NCBI GenBank assembly: GCA_937995875.1
Contig: CALKIW010000001.1
Span: forward strand, 1-36,603
DNA: 36,603 nt
Source of the DNA: an uncultured Bacteroidales bacterium
Lineage (GTDB): Bacteria > Bacteroidota > Bacteroidia > Bacteroidales > Bacteroidaceae
Direction of reading: 5' to 3'
Of the stretch, positions 8,825 through 15,908 are shown piece by piece. A model generated the notes under the pieces. The model saw only the letters and a list, made by a program, of their open reading frames with translations, searched no databases and was not told the DNA's origin. Every line of letters begins with the position of its first letter. The stretch's first letter is position 1. The position numbers and the translations under genes are program-made.

Positions 8825-9222
8825 AGAAAATCAAGGACTTTTTCACTAAAGATAACTTTGTTAATCTTGTAGGTGCAAAGCTCACAATGGTTTGCGAAGG
8901 GTTTGCAAAGGCCAGTATGCAGGTCAAGGAAAAGCATCTCAACACATACGGAATCTGTCAGGGCGGGGCCTTGTTCACCTTGGCAGATTTGGCTTTTGCC
9001 GCCGCCGTCAACAAGCGCAGCATCAACACCCTCACCACGGGGGCCAACATTACATACGTAAAACCTGCACAGCTTGGGGATATACTGACCGCAGAGGCTC
9101 ACGAGTTGGTTAATCATCATCGTATGCCTTTTGCCGAAGTAAAGATTACCAACCAGAAAGGGGAACTTCTTGCTATCTTCACAGCCAGTGGATATAGGAA
9201 AGACCCACGCCCCCAATCCTAA
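8821..9222 (+). CDS. PaaI-family hotdog thioesterase
   Basis: A 133-residue acyl-CoA thioesterase of the PaaI (4HBT hotdog) family. The motif NTYGICQGGALFTLADLAFA, with catalytic Asp in LAD, matches the family pattern, with Gln in place of His before GG as seen in some members. It overlaps the ACT gene by four bases and ends the aromatic cluster, so it likely releases aryl-acetates or other acyl groups from CoA. The family is firm; the acyl substrate is inferred. It faces the convergent CAT-family gene across a 106-bp gap with a short hairpin. Confidence 0.9.
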   Translation: MKKIKDFFTKDNFVNLVGAKLTMVCEGFAKASMQVKEKHLNTYGICQGGALFTLADLAFAAAVNKRSINTLTTGANITYVKPAQLGDILTAEAHELVNHHRMPFAEVKITNQKGELLAIFTASGYRKDPRPQS

Positions 9223-9243
9223 ATTTTCTTTCGCTCCACCAAA

Positions 9244-9266
9244 GAAAGGCTGAGAAAAAGCCTTTC
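9244..9266. terminator. Weak hairpin between convergent genes
   Basis: GAAAGGCT and AGCCTTTC pair across a 7-nt A-rich loop, between the ends of the PaaI and CAT-family genes. There is no clean T-run, so termination strength is doubtful. Confidence 0.4.
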
Positions 9267-9328
9267 ACACCACGCCCTCCTGCGTTATCGTTTCTTCTTT
9301 TCCGAGAGATGAGAAGCATTTTGCATGG

Positions 9329-9979
9329 TTATGAAAAGGCCTGCAAATACCGCTGCACCTTATCTGCAAACTCCGCGAGATTGCCGCCATCAACAAAACA
9401 ATGGTCCACATAGATGCCAATGGGCATTACCCACCTACCCTCTTTTCTGACAGCTTTTCCCACATTCATCAGCGGCCAATCGCTGCCCAAGCCGGGCTTA
9501 TGAAAGGTGTAGGTTATGCCGGTGAAATATAATTTTGGCGTAGCCGAAATGTTTACCACCCCCGTTTCACCACGCTCTATCAAATCACGATTCACTCCGT
9601 ATGGGTCGCCATCCTCCGGAATGTTGGTGATGATCTCTTTCACCTTACTGTAAAAAGCCTCATAATCTTCTATATAGGGAATCAGCACCGTGTAGAAAGT
9701 GCCACCCTCGACGGCCACCGGGACCGTCGCTCCTATGCTGTCAAACCAGCACACGCCCTCCCCATCAGGCCTGTAACCAAACTCCCGCACCTCGTTTGTG
9801 GCTCGCAACATGGCATACAAATACTTGATAAAGAACGATGTGCCCTCACGCTTGCTGGTTTCCAACGCTTCCGTGCAGTCTACTTCCGTTGTTATGCTAT
9901 ACCAACTGTTGGCAAACTCTTTCATGAAACGCCAATTATCACGGCGCTCCCATTTGGATAAATCAATAGGATGTTTCAT
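9329..9979 (-). CDS. Chloramphenicol acetyltransferase (CAT) family protein
   Basis: A 216-residue trimeric-type acetyltransferase of the classical CAT fold, full length for the family. The catalytic core is kept: His193 in DHCFVDG (family HHxxxDG, whose second His is the base, with Asp197) and Ser145 in VVNISATP, the equivalent of the oxyanion serine. The first His of the pair is Asp here, and the usual PW after the ISxxP region is PK, so the acceptor pocket differs from enzymes known to inactivate chloramphenicol. It may be a chromosomal CAT-like enzyme with another acceptor. It stands alone behind a TATATTTG box at 9999-10006, with no mobile element nearby. Confidence 0.85.
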   Translation of the reverse strand: MKHPIDLSKWERRDNWRFMKEFANSWYSITTEVDCTEALETSKREGTSFFIKYLYAMLRATNEVREFGYRPDGEGVCWFDSIGATVPVAVEGGTFYTVLIPYIEDYEAFYSKVKEIITNIPEDGDPYGVNRDLIERGETGVVNISATPKLYFTGITYTFHKPGLGSDWPLMNVGKAVRKEGRWVMPIGIYVDHCFVDGGNLAEFADKVQRYLQAFS

Positions 9980-9998
9980 CGTAATTCTTTTGTTATTG

Positions 9999-10006
9999 CA
10001 AATATA
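9999..10006 (-). promoter_or_regulatory. -7 promoter box for the CAT-family gene
   Basis: On the minus strand this reads TATATTTG, matching TAnnTTTG, 20 bases upstream of the ATG. No convincing -33 box. Confidence 0.5.
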
Positions 10007-10374
10007 ACAATTTCAAACGAATTTGTATCTACCAAGATAGCAAAAAGCTACACTTCGTTTCCCAACATTAACAATAACTTCAAAAAAAGACTTACAGATT
10101 TTGAAATGGCAATAAAACCTATACATTCCCAGCCGTTAATAATCGGAACATACAATGCAGAAAACAAACCTGTACTATTAACCGATACTGAGAAACGAAG
10201 CCTTTGCAATCTATCTCTATTCTGCAATCTTTGATAGATCTGTAAAATTAGATTACCGTTTTTTAACAATTATTTTCAGACCAGTCAGCGCAAAAAGGGC
10301 TATGTTTTTGCCCCAAAACTCAATCCGCACAACCCAAAAACGGTGACGATATGTTGTGTTGTATAACACCATAC

Positions 10375-10484
10375 TACGATGAGGCTCTAATCGTCATGCG
10401 CCTAAACCTTAACGGCAGTACGGTTGAGCTTCATTCACTCTGCGGTTAAGGCTCATCCGCAACGCCATTCGATATTTAACCGCA
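10375..10484. repeat. 22-bp tandem array A, five diverged palindromic units
   Basis: Five units start at 10375, 10397, 10419, 10441 and 10463. Each is a diverged copy of a unit whose left half resembles TGCGATTAAG and right half CTTAATCGCA. The clearest unit is at 10441, which opens TGCGGTTAAGGCTCATCC. The last unit is least regular and looks one base longer. The same unit, period and unit number recur at 20407 and 33794. It lies in a gene-free gap. Confidence 0.7.
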
Positions 10485-10657
10485 AAGGGCTGTATAGGGG
10501 GCGCAAAGCGTGCATTGCATAACATGTTGATTATAAAGCCACTACAAAAACTCGTATATTTCGCATATTTCGGGCGGAAACAGTTTTGTTTTTGAATACA
10601 CGAAGCATATAAGAGTGTTTGTAAATAAAAATACAGATAACCAACGCACCATGTAGT

Positions 10658-10686
10658 CCTTACCAAACACTGTGTTTGGAGTAAGG
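10658..10686. other. Strong imperfect hairpin in the intergenic gap
   Basis: CCTTAC then CAAACA pairs with TGTTTG then GTAAGG around a 3-nt loop, with a 2-nt bulge (GA) on the right side: 12 paired bases. The core CAAACACTGTGTTTG is itself a palindrome. There is no T-tract, so it does not look like a terminator. Function unknown. Confidence 0.5.
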
Positions 10687-10785
10687 AAAGCTGCACGCCG
10701 TATAGAACAAAAACGGAAATGCGATACAAACCGAGCACTATGGAATGAAGCTGTATCGCTGCATGGAATCGCGGGAGTAAAAAAA

Positions 10786-10818
10786 TGCGGTCAGCCCATC
10801 TGATCCGGGCTGACCGCA
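10786..10818 (-). terminator. serB terminator
   Basis: TGCGGTCAGCCC and GGGCTGACCGCA form a perfect 12-bp stem with a 9-nt loop. On the minus strand it is followed by a run of seven T, a textbook intrinsic terminator 14 bases past the serB stop. Confidence 0.9.
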
Positions 10819-10831
10819 AAAATCTGTAAAG

Positions 10832-12076
10832 CTACATATTTCCCTGATCGCCAAGGTAACTGTCCTTGAATCCCAAGAAATAGAGCACGCCGTCGAGACC
10901 GAGCGTATTGATGCTTTGGCGAGCATTGGCAACGACACGAGGCTTGGCATGGAAAGCAATGCCCAATCCCGCCTCACTGATCATCGGCAGGTCGTTAGCA
11001 CCGTCACCAACAGCGATGGTTTGTGCCAAGTTCACCTTTTCCACCTGTGCTATCAACCTGAGCAATTCCGCTTTGCGCTTGCCATCTACAATTTCACCCA
11101 CATATCGTCCCGTGAGTCGGCCATCATCATCTACTTCCAACTCGTTGGCATACACATAGTCTATGCCATATAGACGTTGCAGATATTCACCAAAGAATGT
11201 GAATCCACCACTGAGAATTGCAATCTTATACCCGTATCGCTTCAGCACCTTCATGAGTCTTGGCACGCCCTCAGTGATAGGTAAGTTTTCCGCAATTTCC
11301 TGCATCACGTTTACGTCCAGCCCCTTGAGCAATGCCACCCGCTCGGTGAAACTCTCCTTGAAATCAATTTCTCCCCGCATGGCCCGTTCGGTTATCGCCC
11401 TCACTTCGGCTCCCACGCCTGCCCTTTCAGCCAGTTCGTCTATACATTCTGTCTGGATCAGCGTAGAGTCCATATCGAAACATATCAGACGGCGCATCCG
11501 ACGATACATATCATCCTTTTGGAACGAGAAGTCTACGCCCATATCCTGAGAAAGATTCATCAGTTCTGCCTGCATCACCTGTCGATCTACGGGAGTGCCA
11601 CGCAAGGAAAACTCTATGCACGAGCGGACATTGCGCTCCGGATGCTTGATGCTGAGGCGCCCTGTCAGACGGAGGATTGAGTCGATATTCAGCCCTTGCG
11701 ACGCAATAACACTGGTAGCCTGCTCAATATTATGAGCCGACAGCGTGCGCCCTATAACAGTGAGAATGTATCTGTTTTTACCTTGTTGATCTACCCATGC
11801 TTCGTATTCATCGTCGGTAATGGGCGAGAAACCGATATTTACCCCAAGCTCCGTTGCCTTGAAAAGCAGTTCCTTCATCACCTGTCCGGAGTTCAATTCG
11901 GTTGTTCGAATAAGGATACCTAATGATAAGGTGGAATGGATATCTGCCTGACCAATATCCAAAATCTCTGCATCGTAACGCGATAAAATAGACATAATAG
12001 ACAGCGTCATTCCGGGACGATCCTGCCCCGTAATGCTGATCAATATTTGTTCTTCCTTATCTTTTATTTCTTCCAT
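10832..12076 (-). CDS. serB: Phosphoserine phosphatase with two N-terminal ACT domains
   Basis: A 414-residue enzyme for the last step of serine synthesis, hydrolysing O-phosphoserine. Residues 10-90 and 100-185 are ACT domains, which probably sense serine or a related amino acid. The HAD phosphatase follows: motif I DMDSTL at 201-206, motif II ILSGGF around 284-289, and motif III/IV GDGANDLPM near 357-365. All catalytic aspartates are present. The double-ACT form is longer than E. coli SerB and is common in Bacteroidetes and mycobacteria. The gene is monocistronic, between its own TACCTTTG box and a strong terminator. Confidence 0.95.
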   Translation of the reverse strand: MEEIKDKEEQILISITGQDRPGMTLSIMSILSRYDAEILDIGQADIHSTLSLGILIRTTELNSGQVMKELLFKATELGVNIGFSPITDDEYEAWVDQQGKNRYILTVIGRTLSAHNIEQATSVIASQGLNIDSILRLTGRLSIKHPERNVRSCIEFSLRGTPVDRQVMQAELMNLSQDMGVDFSFQKDDMYRRMRRLICFDMDSTLIQTECIDELAERAGVGAEVRAITERAMRGEIDFKESFTERVALLKGLDVNVMQEIAENLPITEGVPRLMKVLKRYGYKIAILSGGFTFFGEYLQRLYGIDYVYANELEVDDDGRLTGRYVGEIVDGKRKAELLRLIAQVEKVNLAQTIAVGDGANDLPMISEAGLGIAFHAKPRVVANARQSINTLGLDGVLYFLGFKDSYLGDQGNM

Positions 12077-12100
12077 GATTCAATATGATTTTTAATAATG

Positions 12101-12108
12101 CAAAGGTA
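12101..12108 (-). promoter_or_regulatory. -7 promoter box for serB
   Basis: The minus strand reads TACCTTTG (TAnnTTTG), about 25 bases before the serB ATG. It is divergent from the cobW-type promoter some 40 bp to the right. Confidence 0.65.
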
Positions 12109-12143
12109 ATATAAAATATGTGTAGCACGGTCTGTTTTGGCAT

Positions 12144-12159
12144 TAAATTTGTAACTTTG
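12144..12159 (+). promoter_or_regulatory. Two abutting -7 boxes for the G3E GTPase gene
   Basis: TAAATTTG (12144-12151) runs directly into TAACTTTG (12152-12159); both fit TAnnTTTG. Either would give a leader of about 35-45 nt before the ATG at 12203. Confidence 0.6.
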
Positions 12160-12202
12160 CATCAAGCAGATTAAGTAATTCAACAAAAGACACTATAAGA
12201 AC

Positions 12203-13411
12203 ATGAATATTCAAGAAACCCCGGTGTTGTTGCTTACCGGATATCTGGGCAGCGGCAAGACTACATTATTAAACAGAATACTCGCCAACGAGAAAGGCAT
12301 AAAATTCGCGGTCATCGTTAATGACATTGGCGAGGTAAACATCGATGCCGACCTGATAGAAAAGGGTGGAATCGTCGGGCAAGAAGACGACAGTCTGGTA
12401 GCTTTACAAAACGGGTGCATCTGCTGTACACTGAAAATGGATTTGGTAAAACAGCTGAACGACATCATCAATATGAAGCTGTTTGACTACATCGTTATCG
12501 AAGCAAGTGGTATTTGTGAGCCGGCCCCGATAGCCCAAACCATCAGCACCTACCCGCAAATGATAGCTCCCGGAGGTATGAAAAACGGTGTTGCCCGATT
12601 GGACACCATCGTTACAGTAGTGGATGCGCTGCGTATGCGTGACGAATTCGGACTTGGTGACGAACTGAAAAAGAAGGATATGGGCGAGGAAGATTTGGCT
12701 TCGCTCGTGATACAGCAAATCGAATTCTGCAACATCATTCTTTTGAACAAAGCCTCTGAAATCAGCAAAGAAGACCGGGCTTATCTCAAAGCGATCATCC
12801 ATGAGATTCAACCTCAAGCCGAAATTATTGAATGTGACTACGGAAATGTGGATTTGTCTAAACTCATAGACACAAAAACTTTTGATTTCGAAAAGGTTGC
12901 CACCTCTGCACGATGGATAGAGGCGATGGAAGAACACGACCACGACGGGCACGATGAGCACGAACATCAGCACGATGAGCACGATCATAAGGAAGGGCAT
13001 CACCACCACCATTTGCACAATGAAGAGTCGGGCGAGGCGCTGGAATACGGCATCGAAACATTTGTATATTGTCGGCGGCCGGCCATGAATCTCGGACGAT
13101 TTGACGAAATGGTATCCACCAAATGGCCCCGAAGCGTTATCCGTGCCAAGGGGATGTGCTATTTCCGGGACGAGAAAGACACTTGCTACCTCTTTGAACA
13201 GGCAGGCAGACAATTCAACATAACCAATGCAGGGCAGTGGTTTGCCACAATGCCGCAAGAAGAACTTGAAACTTTTCTGGCACAAAACCCTAAAGCTAAA
13301 GAGGACTGGGACGATAAATACGGCGATCGTATGCAAAAGCTGGTCTTCATTGGTCACAACATGGATAAGGAAGCGATTATAGCTTCCCTAGATGCCTGCT
13401 TGGAAGATTAA
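12203..13411 (+). CDS. G3E-family GTPase (CobW/YjiA/ZNG1-like) with His-rich metal-binding loop
   Basis: A 402-residue P-loop GTPase that probably acts as a metallochaperone delivering a transition metal, most likely zinc. Walker A GYLGSGKT is at residues 13-20, the CxCC metal motif (CICC) at 72-75, and the guanine-specificity NKAS at 182-185. A His/Asp/Glu-rich stretch at about 245-272 includes HHHHH. A CobW C-terminal domain follows from about 285. ZNG1/YeiR-type members act in zinc allocation and CobW in cobalamin synthesis; no cobalamin gene is nearby, so the zinc role is favoured. It is followed by its own terminator, and the RelA-like gene begins about 90 bp later. Confidence 0.9.
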   Translation: MNIQETPVLLLTGYLGSGKTTLLNRILANEKGIKFAVIVNDIGEVNIDADLIEKGGIVGQEDDSLVALQNGCICCTLKMDLVKQLNDIINMKLFDYIVIEASGICEPAPIAQTISTYPQMIAPGGMKNGVARLDTIVTVVDALRMRDEFGLGDELKKKDMGEEDLASLVIQQIEFCNIILLNKASEISKEDRAYLKAIIHEIQPQAEIIECDYGNVDLSKLIDTKTFDFEKVATSARWIEAMEEHDHDGHDEHEHQHDEHDHKEGHHHHHLHNEESGEALEYGIETFVYCRRPAMNLGRFDEMVSTKWPRSVIRAKGMCYFRDEKDTCYLFEQAGRQFNITNAGQWFATMPQEELETFLAQNPKAKEDWDDKYGDRMQKLVFIGHNMDKEAIIASLDACLED

Positions 13412-13419
13412 CCGTACAG

Positions 13420-13459
13420 AAGGTTGGAGATGATAACGCCGGTCGTCTCCCAACCTTTT
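13420..13459 (+). terminator. Terminator after the G3E GTPase gene
   Basis: AAGGTTGG (13420-13427) pairs with CCAACCTT (13450-13457), with additional inner pairing (AGA/TCT), followed by TT. It starts 9 bases after the stop. The next gene starts close by without an evident promoter, so partial readthrough is likely. Confidence 0.7.
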
Positions 13460-13502
13460 CCCCACACCTTTTCAATCGCTTTATCATTTTTATTTTTTGC
13501 TC

Positions 13503-15713
13503 ATGGAGGAGAAACTCACTTTTACCCAAGAAGAACTTTCGGAGATAGAACATATTGTTTTTCATCTTCGCGAAGCCATCGGCCTTTCATTGGAAAAGGA
13601 TGATGAAACACGACTTAGCCAATTCATCCGACAAGCCATCAACGATGGCCACATTCATCGGGACGTGTTTGGACTCAATCCGATATTAACCTCTCTCCAA
13701 ACAGCACAAATTGCAGTCGATGAGATAGGATTGAGCCGAGACGGTGTTATAGCCACATTATTATATAGCAGCTTTTCAGAAGAAGGCAAAGTCACAGACA
13801 TCATACAAGAAAAGTTTGGGAAGAACGTGGCACATATCATTCACGGCCTGGCCAAAATTCAAAAACTATATGATAAAAACCCGGTCATAGAGAGCGAAAA
13901 CTTCCGGAATCTTCTGCTGAGTTTTGCAGAAGACATGAGAGTAATCCTCATCATGATAGCCGACCGCGTGAATATCATGCGTCAAATTAGAGACACCAAG
14001 CACATGGAGGCCAAGCTCAGGGTGTCTGAAGAAGCCAACTATCTGTATGCCCCATTGGCTCACAAGCTTGGACTTTATACGCTGAAAAGCGAATTGGAAG
14101 ATTTGTCCTTGAAATATCTTGAGCACGATGCCTATTACATGATAAAGGACAAACTCAATGCAACAAAGCGGGCACGCGACACATATATTGCGAATTTCAT
14201 CGGCCCTATCGAGAAGAAGCTCGAAGAAGCCGGACTTAAATTCCATATCAAAGGGCGCACGAAATCCATTCACTCTATCTGGCAGAAGATGAAAAAACAG
14301 AGATGTGCATTCGAAGGAATATATGATCTCTTTGCCATCCGGATTATTTTGGACGCTCCCGAAAAGAAGGAAAAACAGCAATGTTGGCAGGCTTACTCCA
14401 TTGTGACAGATATGTACCAACCCAATCCCAAGCGTTTGCGCGACTGGCTTTCAGTGCCCAAATCCAACGGATATGAAAGTTTACACATCACAGTGTTGGG
14501 GCCTGAGAAGAAATGGGTAGAGGTACAGATACGCACAGAAAGGATGGACGATGTGGCCGAACATGGTTTGGCAGCCCATTGGAGATACAAGGGAATCAAA
14601 AGCAGCGGCCAGATGGACGAGTGGCTCGCCAATATTCGTGCTGCCCTTGAGGCTGGGGATAACCTCCAAGTCATGGACCAATTCAGAATGTCGCTGGCTC
14701 CTGAGGAAGTGTATGTGTTTACACCTAAGGGTGATTTGCTCAAATTCCCTTCAGATGCAACGCTTCTTGACTTTGCCTACCGCATCCATTCTAAGGTTGG
14801 CAACACTTGCGTAGGCGGGAAAATCAATGGCAAGGTTGTACCCATACGCCATCAATTACATTCCGGTGATACCGTTGAGGTGCTCACACAAAACAACCAA
14901 TCTCCCAAGCATGACTGGTTGAACATTGTGAAAACGCCCAAAGCCAAGTCTAAAATACGCCTTGCCCTGAAAGAAACAACTGTCAAAGACGGGCTGTATG
15001 CCAAAGAGCTTTTGGAGCGGAGATTCCGCAATAAGAAGATTGATATAGAAGAAAACTATATGGGACACCTCATCAAAAAGTTAGGCTTTAAAGAGGTGTC
15101 AGACTTCTATAAGCAGATATCCGATGGTAAACTCGACCCCAACGAGGTGATCGATAAGTATCTGGAGGTGCGCGATCACATTCAAAACGGAGGTCGGGAA
15201 CATGAAGCACGCTCGGCTGAAAACTTTGAATATGAGAGCCGGGAGGAAGAACTGGCCAAAGAAAGCGAGGATATTCTAACCATAGATCAGAATCTTAAGG
15301 GGATTGATTATCAGCTTGCTCCATGCTGTAAACCGATATATGGAGATCCCATATTTGGCTTCGTTACGGTGAATGGCGGCATCAAGATACATCGGCAGAA
15401 TTGTTCCAACGCTCCCGAACTGCGCAGACGATTTGGCTATCGCATTGTCAAAGCCAGATGGAGTGGCAAGAATTCATCCAAATACGCCATCACACTTCGG
15501 GTTATAGGCAACGATGATATAGGAATCATATCTAATATCACAAACATCATCTCGAAGGAAGAGAAGATTATAATGCGTTCCATCAATGTGGATTCAAACG
15601 ACGGATTGTTTTCCGGGAACTTAGTTGTCCAACTTGAAGATACCACCCGACTGCATTATTTAATCAAGAAACTAAGGTCTGTAAAAGGCGTTAAACAAGT
15701 GGAACGCATTTGA
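13503..15713 (+). CDS. RelA/SpoT homologue: (p)ppGpp synthetase with a degenerate hydrolase domain
   Basis: A 736-residue long RSH protein of the stringent response. The start is the ATG at 13503; the TTG two codons earlier is unlikely. The HD hydrolase domain (about 20-200) has lost its metal ligands: the family HDxxED position reads LLYSSFSEEG (86-95) and ADRTHNM reads ADRVNIM (153-159). The synthetase domain (about 245-350) is complete, with GRTKSIHSIW, IYDLFAIR (Asp275) and VEVQIRT (Glu340). The charge switch, RxKD in bifunctional Rel and ExDD in RelA, reads RLRD (311-314). TGS (about 400-460), a CCKPIYGD zinc-finger-like region and a C-terminal ACT domain follow. It should make but not degrade (p)ppGpp. 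Confidence 0.93.
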   Translation: MEEKLTFTQEELSEIEHIVFHLREAIGLSLEKDDETRLSQFIRQAINDGHIHRDVFGLNPILTSLQTAQIAVDEIGLSRDGVIATLLYSSFSEEGKVTDIIQEKFGKNVAHIIHGLAKIQKLYDKNPVIESENFRNLLLSFAEDMRVILIMIADRVNIMRQIRDTKHMEAKLRVSEEANYLYAPLAHKLGLYTLKSELEDLSLKYLEHDAYYMIKDKLNATKRARDTYIANFIGPIEKKLEEAGLKFHIKGRTKSIHSIWQKMKKQRCAFEGIYDLFAIRIILDAPEKKEKQQCWQAYSIVTDMYQPNPKRLRDWLSVPKSNGYESLHITVLGPEKKWVEVQIRTERMDDVAEHGLAAHWRYKGIKSSGQMDEWLANIRAALEAGDNLQVMDQFRMSLAPEEVYVFTPKGDLLKFPSDATLLDFAYRIHSKVGNTCVGGKINGKVVPIRHQLHSGDTVEVLTQNNQSPKHDWLNIVKTPKAKSKIRLALKETTVKDGLYAKELLERRFRNKKIDIEENYMGHLIKKLGFKEVSDFYKQISDGKLDPNEVIDKYLEVRDHIQNGGREHEARSAENFEYESREEELAKESEDILTIDQNLKGIDYQLAPCCKPIYGDPIFGFVTVNGGIKIHRQNCSNAPELRRRFGYRIVKARWSGKNSSKYAITLRVIGNDDIGIISNITNIISKEEKIIMRSINVDSNDGLFSGNLVVQLEDTTRLHYLIKKLRSVKGVKQVERI

Positions 15714-15823
15714 ATCGATGCAGGCTTTTAATTGATTTGATACTGCGAGGACGGCGATATAACATGTGCCCATAAGCAAAATCAATTTATGCTAATGCGT
15801 CTCAAGAGTGTTTCGTATGATAG
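15714..15823. other. Short gap before the convergent terminator
   Basis: About 110 bases between the RelA-like stop and a bidirectional terminator. No reading frame, promoter box or repeat was recognised. Confidence 0.5.
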
Positions 15824-15869
15824 AAATTAAGGACGGGATGAGCCAGTTGGCTCATCCCGTCCTTAATTT
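15824..15869. terminator. Bidirectional terminator between relA-like gene and cydB
   Basis: A perfect 22-bp stem with only two unpaired bases at its tip (GGACGGGATGAGCCA on the left, TGGCTCATCCCGTCC on the right, with AAATTAA/TTAATTT at the base). T-runs follow on both strands. It serves the two convergent genes. Confidence 0.9.
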
Positions 15870-15908
15870 TATAGTTTGAATTTACGAAGAATCAAAACAT
15901 CTTCACAA

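Larger units (their letters stand above)
10007..10785. other. Gene-free gap between the CAT-family gene and serB
   Basis: Several open frames of 70-140 codons occur here but none has a family-like sequence, a promoter at a sensible distance or a plausible protein composition. The gap holds a 22-bp tandem array (10375-10484), a strong hairpin (10658-10686) and the serB terminator at its right edge. Nothing else was recognised. Confidence 0.6.

Noticed and set aside
10409..10819. A 136-codon frame on the minus strand in the CAT-serB gap
   Set aside because: It runs through array A, the hairpin and the serB terminator, starts without a promoter and has an improbable composition.
12404..13357. 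A 317-codon open frame on the minus strand opposite the G3E GTPase gene
   Set aside because: Its Val/Phe-rich middle is just the complement of the His/Asp-rich loop; no promoter or domain supports it.
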